This document shows positions 36,069 through 46,316 of a DNA stretch of 64,000 nt, piece after piece (positions within the stretch are counted from its first letter, which is position 1; the number at the start of each line of letters is the position of its first letter). The stretch is taken from contig NC_041685.1 in assembly GCF_900005765.1 (NCBI RefSeq), positions 310,001 to 374,000 on the forward strand. Reading direction: 5' to 3'. The DNA is from Plasmodium relictum (taxonomy: Eukaryota; Apicomplexa; Aconoidasida; Haemosporida; Plasmodiidae). The translations under genes were made by a program, and so were the position numbers. The notes below the pieces were generated by a model, which worked only from the letters and a program-made list of their open reading frames with translations, had not been told where the DNA came from and made no database searches.

Positions 36069-37291
36069 AAACTATTTTTATATTATACACTGTTTTTTAT
36101 AATTTTTCCTTTATAATATAAATGTTATTATTTATTTATCCTTTTTGTTTATCGCTTTTTTCTTTTTTTTCATACATTAGTATGAAATTATTTTTTTTAA
36201 AAATTATTTTAATTTAAAATATAATTAAAAAATTAATAAAAATTAATGGAACTTTTAATTTCAAAAAGTAACGTAAAATTTATATAATGTAAAAGAAAAA
36301 ATATATATATAAAGATCTACCAAAATATTCGATAAATACTATTTTCTGTAATTATAAAAAAAAAATATATATTAACACATAAAATAAAAATATCTTCGTG
36401 TGCGTATCTGTTTTTTTTAATTATTAAAAAAAAAAAAATATTATTTATCCTAGGATTATTATAAAATACAAATACTCATTTATAAAAGTTTATACATATA
36501 TATATATGAATATGTAATATTATATTAGTAAAAAATACGTTAAAATATTTTTTTAATTTTTTGTGTTTACGGGAATCTATTTTTTTTAAGAGAAAATACA
36601 ACGAATAAGAAATTTTTTTTTGTCACTATTTATATATCAAAAATTAAAAAAAAAAATAAATTTAAAATATATTTTTTTTTAATTTTTTTTTTTTTTATAG
36701 TAGCATTATTATTGTATTATATCAATAAATTTGTAGAATTTTAAACATTTTTAATATACATACATATTTTTTAATTTTATTTTTAAATAAATAAAAATTT
36801 TCAAATATTTTTAAATTGTTATGCTTACATAAAAATTACACTAATGCTATTATTTTTAGCATCAGTATTAAATTATCATACAAAATTTATTAAATCAATG
36901 ACACTTTTCTAAGTTTTTCTATTTTTTTTTTTTTTTTATTTGAATCAAGCTAAATATAATAAATTTATTAATTTTATGATTGCAATTAAGAGGCTAAAAA
37001 TGTGTAACTAAAAAATGCATTAGTCTGATTATTTCTAAAGAAATATTACTATTTTCTTAACTATTATTATTGTTTTATTTATTTATCTAGTTATTTATCT
37101 ATTTATTTATTTATTTATCTTTTTAATTATTTATTTTTTATAATGTCATATATTCAATTTTAAAAAACCATATGTATTAGAAAGAATATATACATAAACT
37201 ATATGAAATACAATATTAAATTAATTTATATATTTGTGTTTATTTGAATAATTATGAATTTATAGGAGAAAAAAGTAAAATGATATTATAA

Positions 37292-37303
<12 letters not shown>

Positions 37304-37356
<53 letters not shown>
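37304..37356. repeat. (AT)n microsatellite, about 53 bp
   Basis: Uninterrupted AT dinucleotides about 280 bases before the start of the 2223-residue gene. Likely polymorphic in length. Confidence 0.95.
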
Positions 37357-37360
<4 letters not shown>

Positions 37361-37634
37361 TATTTTATTAAAAATAATTTTCAAAATATATTTTTTTGTA
37401 TACGAATCTAAAGGTAAACCGTTATATTTGTATTATATCTTTAAATATATGTTTGCTTATATTATACATACATTTCAATAAATTAAAATGAAATATATAA
37501 TAGATAAATAAATAAAAATGATGAAAAACAATTTTTATAAACAAACAAAAAAAAAAAAATAAAATAAAAATATAAAAGTATATTGTTTCGTTGTCAATCT
37601 TTTTTTTTTTTTTTTAAACAATTACTTAAAAATT

Positions 37635-40600
37635 ATGTATAATTCTCCTAAAACTGAAGTAACCAAAAACAACTTCAACTTTTTTGGATCTTTTTATTCG
37701 AAATATACAAATAGAAATATTAATGATGATATGAATTCATGTGATAAGTCAGCAGCAAATAAGAAATCATCAAATAAGAATAAAGTTGCCTCAAATCAAA
37801 ACATTTCAAAGCAAAATGAATTATTTAAGGAAACTGAGAAGTTTTATGATTATACTAAAAACTTTTATAAATCACTGAAATCATTTTATGAAAATCCACT
37901 TGAAGATTGTAAAAAAAATAGCAACAAATTTTTGGATAATGACTACTTTTCAAGTGAAAATTCTTCTCTCTCTATAGAGTGCTTAAGTAATGAAAAAAAT
38001 AAAAAATATAATGAAAAAATACTTAAAAATGAAGATTATCAAAACGGTAAATGTAAACATAGTTTTAATAATGTAGAAAATAATAGATCTTCTAAAAATA
38101 GAAATTTTAAAAATCAAAAAATTATAAAAGAAAATTATAAAGTAGAAAACAGTCACAATTACAACGATACATATTTAGTTAGAAATACTAAACATATGAA
38201 AAGAAAAGAAAATGTTAACTTATATAAAAATAAAAAAGAGAATATTGAAAATGAAAAAAAAAAAAAAGATAGAAATTCAGAAAATATTAAGAATAAAGAT
38301 AAAATAAATAAACCACAGAAGAAAGAGAGAGATGATAAAAAAGGAAATGAAGATACAGAAAGGGAACTAGATAACCAGAAAGAGGAAAAAATAGAGGAAG
38401 ATGAAGTGGAAGAAAAAGGGGATGAAGGAGAAATTGTAGAAAGGGAACAAGTTGATGAAGAGGAAAATGTATATGAAGATGGAAAAATGAAAAATAAAAG
38501 TATTGAAAAAAATCTTTATGATGATAAAGTATTTTATTATGAAAAATTTTTATTAAAAAATTATTTCTCTAAAATGCCAGTAGGAATATCAAATGATAAG
38601 GATGAAGAAGATGTGAACTGTAAAAAAAAAAATGTACAGAACGATAATATTACTCTAAATTTTAATAAACCAAATGGAAACATAAATTCTTGCAATTCTA
38701 CATATGGAGCAAAAGGTAATTTTGATAACACACAAATTAATTATGATAATATGAAAAGTAATTGCGATAATATTAAGCTAAAAAAAGCAGTAGATAAATA
38801 TCCTCATTTAATATGTAATATCTTAGATGGAACTGTAAACTTTGACAATTACTCAATTATTGAAGATAAGTGTAAATATGAATTAAATAATAAATGTACC
38901 AATAATGATTCGTTAACAAATAAAGATACGCTTGCACATACAAAAAAAATAAATAATGAAAACATTCCTAAGGAAAATAAAAAGAACGATAACCCAACCA
39001 AAAATCGTCAATACATTGCTGATTTAGATAATATAAATGAAGATATATACGATGACTCTGAAATAAATACTATTCAAAAAAAGTGTAGTATTTTGACTAA
39101 TAAAGAAAAATATATAAACTTGAACAGAAATCCAGATACCGAAGATAAAAGGATATGCACTAATCCTTTACATAAAAGCAGCTTTTATATGAATGATTAT
39201 CTAAATGACAAAAAACTAACTAATCATCAAAAATATTTTTTTAATAAAAATTATATAAATAATAGCAATTCTTCTCATGTTCCTTGTATTAAAGGAAATA
39301 TACCAAATTATTATTCGACAGTACATAAATTGCAAAAAAAAAAAAAAAAATGTATAAATGATAATATTAGCAGTATTCTACTAACAAATAATTTTCTCAT
39401 GGAAAATTGCTTGTTAAATAAAAATGTAACAGAAAATGATAATAAGTTCTACATAAAAAGAAATTATTTTTATAATAAGTTAAGTTATGATAGTAGTAAT
39501 AGTAAAATAAACATTCATAAAGTTAACAACTTTAATTATTCGTTTAAGAAAAATTATTTGTTTAATAAGGGATTAAATAAATTTCATAGGAATAGATATA
39601 ATAACTTTAATTATACAAAAGAATATGTGCGTAGTAAAAACAAGAGATATAATCCATATGTAAGTAAATTGACTATTAAAAAACAATTTTTTAAAAATCA
39701 TTATGGTGAAATGTGTAAAATTAATAAAAGATATGTTAATTTCAATTATAAAATGTTTCATAATGAGAAATCATTGTTTAATTATAATAAAGAAAAAAAT
39801 TTGAAAATTGTTAACGAAAAGAAGTGTTTGTGTTATAATTCGAGTAATAATAACATTAAAAAAGCAAAAATAGTAAAAAACGTATTTAAAGACAATGAAA
39901 ACGATGATGTATTAGTTGCAATTTCTAGATATGAACACTTTAATATTGCAAATTTTAAGGAAAATTTTAATTATAATAATAATAATAATAGTAATTTTCA
40001 TATTGATTGTAATGAAAATAATTTAAGTGGGAATGTATTAGATGAAATAAAAAGTAATGAAAATATATTAAATATAATAAATGATAAAAACATGACATTC
40101 AACAATTTGCACAATATAAGTAAGCAAAATGCCCAAGAACTTTATGAAAAAGGAAATAATAATTTTATTAAAAATGATGAAAACATAGGAAGTGAAAGTT
40201 ATGAAAGCAAAATAAATAAAAATTATTTAGATATAAAGTTAGAAGAAACAAATAATAATACATCAAGAAATTTATCTCAAAATATGAAAATTTTTAATAA
40301 CTTTGTAACATTAAATGCTAATGAATTTAAACAGGAAAATTCAAATAAAAATATTATATATTATTCTAATAAAAAAAATGAAGGAGATCAAAATAATTTA
40401 AAAAATGAATTAAATGAATTTAATTATTCTAGTACATTTAATGCAGAAAATTGGGGGAATAAGCATAAATTAAGTGTAAGTGAAAAAATTGAAATAGTCA
40501 GAAAAAATGAAATAAATAAAAAAATTATTAGTGGAACAAATAATGGAAAAAAAATAATTGATAACCCTAGATCCAATTTATCAAATCATTATTTTCAACA

Positions 40601-43600
40601 AAATAATAACACTAGTATTCAAAATAATAATTTGTATATTCCTGTTCCTAACCAAAATAGCTTTGATAAATTTAATAAAATTAAGAATCTAAATAGTCAA
40701 AATAAAACAAATAATCTAATACAAAAAGAAAATAAAAAAACAATTAGAAGCAAAATGGAATTAGAAAAAAAACATGGGAAAATTTTTAATAATGTAATTG
40801 ATTTAGATAAAATGCATGAAAATAAATATATAATTTATAATAAGGTACATCTAGGGAATAAAAGTAAAAAAATTATTAATAATATAATTGATTTAGATGA
40901 ATTGTATGAAAAAAATTGTGTAATTTATAATAAGGTAGAACTAGAAAAAAAAAATGATAATATAAAAAATAAAAATACTGTAATAAACTTATATAATGAA
41001 AAAGAAAACATAAATAACAAAACATTATCTTCAGAAAAAAATAAAGAAAAAATTATTAACTATATAATAGATGTAGATAAAGTATATGAAAATAAATATG
41101 TAATTTATAATGACGTAGAACTAGAAAAGAAGAATGAAAAAAATATTAATAGTATTATTGATTTAGATGGAGAACGCATAAATATTAATAATCTTACTTC
41201 AGAAAAAATAAACGAAAATATTTCTAGCAATACAATCGAATTATCAAATAAATATAAATATTCAAATGAAGACATAAATGAAAATATTATTAATAATTTA
41301 GTAGGAAAAGAAAATAAAAATAGGAATCAAAAAAAAATTTTTTATAAACATGAAAATGAAAAGAAAAAGGAAAGGGAAAAGGAAAAGGAAAAGGAAAAAA
41401 AAAAAGAAAATGATTATGAAAATAATATTTATAATAGAGATGAATTAGAAAAAAAAAATGAAGCCGAAAATGTATTGAGTAATAAAAGTAAATTAGAAGA
41501 AATAAACGAAAATGAAGATGTAATAAATAATAAATGCGATTCAGAGAAAAAAAATAAAAATGACAATGATAATGAAGACACTATTTGTAATAAAACTGAA
41601 TTAGAAAAAATAAATGAAATTGAAAATATAATTTGTAAAAAAATTAATTTGGAGAAAATTAACGAAAGCGAAAATGGAAGTGAAATATATAATAAAATTG
41701 AATTTGAAAAAATTAAGGATGATGAAAATATAATTACTGGTACAATAGAATTAGAAAATAAGGACGAAGGCATAATTAGTAACATATTAGAATTAGAAAG
41801 AAGAAAATATACAATTAATTGCATAATGGAAAAGTTAAGTAGAGGAGAAAATGAAAATGAAATTGAGAGTGAATATGATAGCGAGGATGAAATTAAAAAA
41901 AAAAAAAATTCTTATATTTATGATTTATACTCAGATAAATCAACTTACAATATATATAATACTAAAATGTGTGTAAACTATCTACATGAAGAAAAAATTC
42001 ATTCAGCAGAAAATAAAGAATATATTAAAAATTTTCTTTTTGAAAAGCATTCCAAAAATGTTTATTTCGTAGAAGTATTTAAAAAAAAAAAAAATAAGAA
42101 TAAAGGTAAAAACCAAAATAAAAAACTTCTCAATTGTGATGATAAGAACATTGTTCTTAATAATTCTAAAGAAAGGTTAGATAAAACAAAAGAAAAAAAA
42201 AAAAAAGATACTTATTATTTACGAAGCGATCAATATTGTATAGAGGAAAAAGTAGAGAAAGAAATACAGATAAATAAAAAAAATAATTTCGAAACAAAAA
42301 ATATTGAAGAGGAAAAAAAAAAAAAAATAAGAGAGAAATATAATAATGAAAATGAAATAAATTATTTTAATGATAAAACAACTTTAATAAAAAAAAAATC
42401 ATATAGTTCTGAAAAAGATCCAAAAAAAAAAACACAAATCGTTTTGAATAAAAAAGGTAAAAAAAAATTTTTTAATAAAAACTTTAAAGAAAAAATGGAA
42501 ATAATAAATGGAAAAATCGTTTATGTTATAGATGAATCTATTACAAATATTTCTGAAAATGAAAAAAATAAGATGGAAGAAATAGAAAAAAAAAAAAAGC
42601 AGGAAAATTATTATGAGAAAAAGGAAGTGAATAAAGAAGCAAAAGTAATAGAAATTGAAGAACAAGAAAAAGGGAAAGATAATCAGGAAAATGGATTTAA
42701 AAAAAAATATAACGAGGAAAATGAAGATCTAAGTAAGAATAATGATGAAGAAACCGATGATTGCGGTGACTATGATGAAGATTATGAAGAGGAAGAAAGA
42801 TATATGAATAAAGAAGTAATAGAAATTGAAGAAGAACAACATCGAATTAACGAATTAGAAAAACATTATGAAAAGAAAGAACATCTAGAAGAAGGAAGGG
42901 AGGAATATGAAGAACAGGAAACAAATGAAGAAATAATAGAAATTGGAGAACAAGGATATCAAAAAGATCAAGAATGGGAACAAATGAATGAAGTAATAGA
43001 AATAGAAGAACAGCAAGAATATGATGATGGATATGAAGAAGATGAGGATGAAGAAGAAGATGAAGATGAAGATGAAGAAGAAGACGAAGACGAAGACGAA
43101 GATGAAGATGAAGATGAAGAAGAATGTGAAGATGAAGAAGAGGAAGAAGAAGAAGAAGCAGAAGATGATGATGATGAAGAAGATTATAAAGATATGCAGC
43201 CAAAAAAACAAAAATTTAAAGATAAAATAGTAGGAGGAATAAAAAAAGAAAAGCAAGAAATGGAATATAAAGAGGAATATAAAGAACAGAGAATAAAAAA
43301 AGAGAAAAGAAAAGAAGCAAAATATAATATACAAGAAGATGAAGAAAAAGAAATAATAAAAGTTGAAGAAGAAGAAAAAGAAAAAGAGAGAGAATATCAA
43401 GAAGAACTGGATAAAATATATGAAGAAATAATAGAAATTGATGAAGAAGGGCACTATCAAAAAAAAGGAGAATCAAAGATAGAGAATAAGAAAGAACAAA
43501 TAGAAAAGAAAAAAATGACAGAAAATATATATAATATAAAAAATCAAAATATTTATAATAGAACTATCACTAATGAAAATTATTATACTGATGAAAAACA

Positions 43601-44306
43601 TTATGATAAAATTGGAAAGGTATATGAATATGAAAATAAAGAAACAAATATTTTAAGTTCAAAGAAATATGAATATGATAAAGAAAAATATATTTGTAAA
43701 CAAGATTTCGAAAATAAAAATTTAAAAAATGATCATTATGAGGATAATTATTATACGGAAAATGAAGAAATAAATAAAAGTGTGTATAACAATTTTGGAA
43801 ATAAAAAAGGAAAAGATATTTTTTTAAAGGATATGTTAAATGAAAATAATCAGTATATTTATGATTACTGTGATTTCGAAGAAAATATAAAATATAAACT
43901 TCTAGGGAAGAAAAGAAAAAGAAAAATAGAAAAAATAAAAAGGAAAATAAAAAAAAATAAAAAATTAACAAAAGATGATCTGAAATTATTATCTGAATTA
44001 TTGCATCATAAATTTTTGCTAAATGAAATTAATGCAGTAGGTAATTATGACATAAAATGTAATAATAGTTTTGATTTATTGGCATTAGATGAATATAAAT
44101 TAAGAAAAGATTCATTAAATATGTATTGTGACTGTTTATCTATTGGGTTAACTACTTATGAGCAAGAGTTTTTAAAAGTGTTTCAAATTTTTATGCCAGA
44201 TACTAATATAATGGAGGACAAGAATATTTTATATGTATTACGCCATTCTAGAAATGAAAAAAAATGTATTTTTAAAAATTTTCTTAATGATGAAAAGCTC
44301 TTTTGA
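37635..44306 (+). CDS. Large charged repeat protein of unknown function
   Basis: A 2223-residue single ORF, not recognised. Composition is dominated by Lys, Asn, Glu and Asp. No signal peptide or membrane segment is evident. Several internal repeat families are visible. Copies of IIDLD..YE.KYVIYNKVELEKKN are at about 1036-1188, and ELEKINEIENII-type units at about 1262-1398. A VIEIEEQ/IIEIDEEG motif recurs about six times at about 1669-1935. It surrounds an Asp/Glu run at about 1796-1852. The last 110 residues are of normal complexity (LKLLSELLHHKFLLNEINAV, then LTTYEQEFLKVFQIFMP) and look like a conserved helical domain, possibly the functional core. The basic stretch GKKRKRKIEKIKRKIKK just before it could be a nuclear localisation signal. 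Probably a conserved Plasmodium nuclear or scaffold protein; function unknown. Confidence 0.8.
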   Translation: MYNSPKTEVTKNNFNFFGSFYSKYTNRNINDDMNSCDKSAANKKSSNKNKVASNQNISKQNELFKETEKFYDYTKNFYKSLKSFYENPLEDCKKNSNKFLDNDYFSSENSSLSIECLSNEKNKKYNEKILKNEDYQNGKCKHSFNNVENNRSSKNRNFKNQKIIKENYKVENSHNYNDTYLVRNTKHMKRKENVNLYKNKKENIENEKKKKDRNSENIKNKDKINKPQKKERDDKKGNEDTERELDNQKEEKIEEDEVEEKGDEGEIVEREQVDEEENVYEDGKMKNKSIEKNLYDDKVFYYEKFLLKNYFSKMPVGISNDKDEEDVNCKKKNVQNDNITLNFNKPNGNINSCNSTYGAKGNFDNTQINYDNMKSNCDNIKLKKAVDKYPHLICNILDGTVNFDNYSIIEDKCKYELNNKCTNNDSLTNKDTLAHTKKINNENIPKENKKNDNPTKNRQYIADLDNINEDIYDDSEINTIQKKCSILTNKEKYINLNRNPDTEDKRICTNPLHKSSFYMNDYLNDKKLTNHQKYFFNKNYINNSNSSHVPCIKGNIPNYYSTVHKLQKKKKKCINDNISSILLTNNFLMENCLLNKNVTENDNKFYIKRNYFYNKLSYDSSNSKINIHKVNNFNYSFKKNYLFNKGLNKFHRNRYNNFNYTKEYVRSKNKRYNPYVSKLTIKKQFFKNHYGEMCKINKRYVNFNYKMFHNEKSLFNYNKEKNLKIVNEKKCLCYNSSNNNIKKAKIVKNVFKDNENDDVLVAISRYEHFNIANFKENFNYNNNNNSNFHIDCNENNLSGNVLDEIKSNENILNIINDKNMTFNNLHNISKQNAQELYEKGNNNFIKNDENIGSESYESKINKNYLDIKLEETNNNTSRNLSQNMKIFNNFVTLNANEFKQENSNKNIIYYSNKKNEGDQNNLKNELNEFNYSSTFNAENWGNKHKLSVSEKIEIVRKNEINKKIISGTNNGKKIIDNPRSNLSNHYFQQNNNTSIQNNNLYIPVPNQNSFDKFNKIKNLNSQNKTNNLIQKENKKTIRSKMELEKKHGKIFNNVIDLDKMHENKYIIYNKVHLGNKSKKIINNIIDLDELYEKNCVIYNKVELEKKNDNIKNKNTVINLYNEKENINNKTLSSEKNKEKIINYIIDVDKVYENKYVIYNDVELEKKNEKNINSIIDLDGERININNLTSEKINENISSNTIELSNKYKYSNEDINENIINNLVGKENKNRNQKKIFYKHENEKKKEREKEKEKEKKKENDYENNIYNRDELEKKNEAENVLSNKSKLEEINENEDVINNKCDSEKKNKNDNDNEDTICNKTELEKINEIENIICKKINLEKINESENGSEIYNKIEFEKIKDDENIITGTIELENKDEGIISNILELERRKYTINCIMEKLSRGENENEIESEYDSEDEIKKKKNSYIYDLYSDKSTYNIYNTKMCVNYLHEEKIHSAENKEYIKNFLFEKHSKNVYFVEVFKKKKNKNKGKNQNKKLLNCDDKNIVLNNSKERLDKTKEKKKKDTYYLRSDQYCIEEKVEKEIQINKKNNFETKNIEEEKKKKIREKYNNENEINYFNDKTTLIKKKSYSSEKDPKKKTQIVLNKKGKKKFFNKNFKEKMEIINGKIVYVIDESITNISENEKNKMEEIEKKKKQENYYEKKEVNKEAKVIEIEEQEKGKDNQENGFKKKYNEENEDLSKNNDEETDDCGDYDEDYEEEERYMNKEVIEIEEEQHRINELEKHYEKKEHLEEGREEYEEQETNEEIIEIGEQGYQKDQEWEQMNEVIEIEEQQEYDDGYEEDEDEEEDEDEDEEEDEDEDEDEDEDEEECEDEEEEEEEEAEDDDDEEDYKDMQPKKQKFKDKIVGGIKKEKQEMEYKEEYKEQRIKKEKRKEAKYNIQEDEEKEIIKVEEEEKEKEREYQEELDKIYEEIIEIDEEGHYQKKGESKIENKKEQIEKKKMTENIYNIKNQNIYNRTITNENYYTDEKHYDKIGKVYEYENKETNILSSKKYEYDKEKYICKQDFENKNLKNDHYEDNYYTENEEINKSVYNNFGNKKGKDIFLKDMLNENNQYIYDYCDFEENIKYKLLGKKRKRKIEKIKRKIKKNKKLTKDDLKLLSELLHHKFLLNEINAVGNYDIKCNNSFDLLALDEYKLRKDSLNMYCDCLSIGLTTYEQEFLKVFQIFMPDTNIMEDKNILYVLRHSRNEKKCIFKNFLNDEKLF
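42640..43450 (+). repeat. Dispersed VIEIEE motif repeats around an acidic run
   Basis: About six copies of a 7-8 residue motif (VIEIEEQ, VIEIEEE, IIEIGEQ, VIEIEEQ, IIKVEEE, IIEIDEE) spaced irregularly on both sides of an almost pure Asp/Glu tract (about 43021-43190). Valine/isoleucine-x-isoleucine followed by acids resembles the shape of SUMO-interacting motifs. That is inference only. Confidence 0.7.
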
Positions 44307-46316
44307 TTCTTATCAATAAAAAAAAGAATGAGAAATATGAGAATATAAGGAATAATAACCTTTTTTAAAAATTCTTATATATTTGCATTAAGAACATTTG
44401 TTTGAGAGAATAATAAAAAAATATAATAAATGTATGAATATAAAAATAATTTTTTTTCAATTTAGGAAAAAAAGTGTGTAATGCTATAATATGAATTATC
44501 ATAATTAAGAAAAATAATAAACACAGTAATCTAGATTACTACTAAAATTTCACAATTTATAAAATAAGACAGTTGAAGGATATATATTTTTTTATAATTA
44601 TAAAATTATAAAATTTTAATATTTCAAATAGAGAAAAGAAAAATAATAACATTAATAATGAAAATTTCATTAGGAATAATTTTAATTTTTCTAATAAAAA
44701 TTATTTATTAGAATAAAAACTTTTATATATTAATACAAAATTTTTTCCTTCTACTTATATTAAGAATATTATATAGATTTGAAAAAATTCAAAGAAAGAT
44801 AAGATGAGCCTCTTAGCATTTTTAAGAAAAATTAATGTAAGCATAGAGAATAGCTTCTATAAAGTATTACAAGAAATATATTATAATATGATATTTAATT
44901 AAAAACAAATCGTTGTAAATATTTGCTTATATTAATTTTATATAATATTTGTCAAGAACTTTTTTAATCTATTTCTTTTTTTTTTTTTTTTTTGTCAATT
45001 ACTCATTTTAATGTTAACTTTTATTACATTTATATATGTTAAGTAAATAAAATTTTTATATATAGATGTAAACAGAAAGAAATATTACGATTAATATTAA
45101 AAATTTTTAATATTAACATTATATTTCTAAATTAAATAAATACTATATTACATTTATGTATATGCATTTTCTCTTTTTTTTCATTTCATCTTTTATTTAC
45201 ATATATATTTATAATATTTAACTTACTACCTTTTTTTTTCTTTTTTTTTTTTTGTAGTCTATATTTTCTTGTATATATTATATATATATATGTTTTGAAA
45301 GTAAATAGGAAAAATATACTGAAATTTCTTTTTTTTTTTTTTAAATACTAAGTTTTTAAAGATAAAAAAATAGTAAAATTATAAATATCTTATTAAAAAA
45401 AACGAAGGTGTAAATGTTATTTTCATATATATGTTTATGGAAAAAAATGTAAAAATAAATGTTTAATCTACATCATTTTTTTTTCTAGTTAACTTTTTAT
45501 TTGTCAATTTGTATGAATATACAAAAAAAAAATAAAAAATAAGTTAGGTAACAAGGATGTTTAAAACATAATATATTAAAATATCTTGTAATATACTCTT
45601 TTATGAAATAATATTTTTATAAAATTTTATATTAAAATTATGATATATCGCATTTATATTGGAATTTATTTGTTTTTAATTTTTTTAAAACAGTACCTTC
45701 AAAAAAAATTATAGTTAAAATTGTAATACTTTATGTTTTAATACAAATAATTCTATAAGATTTTTTTTATATATTTGTCCAACGTTAAAAATTTTGCTTT
45801 ATATATACCTAAATTTGTTAATACGATAAATAATTTTCATAAGAAATTTAGATAATATTATAAAAGTCGAATGGCAAATAAATAACAAAAAAGATAATAC
45901 CATAATGCAATGTTAAAAAAATTAAGTAAAAATGAAATTTGTTAATATATTTTATTTGTTTTTATTTTATTTTTTACTAAAAGAAAAATGATATTAAATA
46001 AAATTTGAAATATTAAATTTTTTTTTTGTCAAAATTCTTACAAATAAAAAATAAGAAATTATATTGTATAATTTTCTATTATTTAAAACTTAAAAATATA
46101 ATTATTTTTAACGTTTAAACATTATAGTTAATGCTTTGTTTTTATTTTTATATTTATTTTTATTTTCTTTTTTTTTTTATTCTTATTTTTTTTATAACTG
46201 TCATTTTCATTTTTATCTTAATTTTTACTTCGATTTTTATTTTATTTTATTTTTTTTTTTTTAATTCTGTTATAATTTTTATTTACAAGAAAATCTAATG
46301 ATAATTGTTATTTAGT
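44307..46316. other. Intergenic region with a candidate micro-ORF
   Basis: 2 kb of A/T DNA. It contains a perfect 16-bp palindrome (AGTAATCTAGATTACT, 44525-44540), a 33-codon candidate ORF (listed separately) and T runs. No other gene was recognised. Confidence 0.65.
44804..44902 (+). CDS. Candidate micro-ORF or first exon, uncertain
   Basis: ATG to TAA, 32 residues, beginning MSLLAFLRKINVSIENSF. Composition is more protein-like than the flanks. After codon 11 the sequence reads AAT then GTAAGC, a good splice donor, so this could be a short first exon rather than a whole gene. I found no convincing downstream exon before the next gene at 46317. It is not recognised. Confidence 0.22.
   Translation: MSLLAFLRKINVSIENSFYKVLQEIYYNMIFN

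Larger units (their letters stand above)
35778..37634. other. Divergent intergenic region with long (TA)n tracts
   Basis: 1.9 kb upstream of both exportin-7 (minus) and the 2223-residue gene (plus). It is almost pure A/T, with (TA)n tracts listed separately and TTTA-type repeats near 37071-37140. No gene was seen. Confidence 0.75.

Noticed and set aside
42847-43476. Several long minus-strand ORFs rich in Leu, His and Phe
   Set aside because: Antisense readings of the GAA/GAT-rich acidic region of the 2223-residue gene.
46305-46316. TTG start for the type I membrane protein
   Set aside because: Plasmodium starts are normally ATG, and the in-frame ATG at 46317 gives a clean signal peptide. 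The same reasoning moved the starts of the RING-CH/FHA, SET, SelD, REV1 and NBP35 genes.
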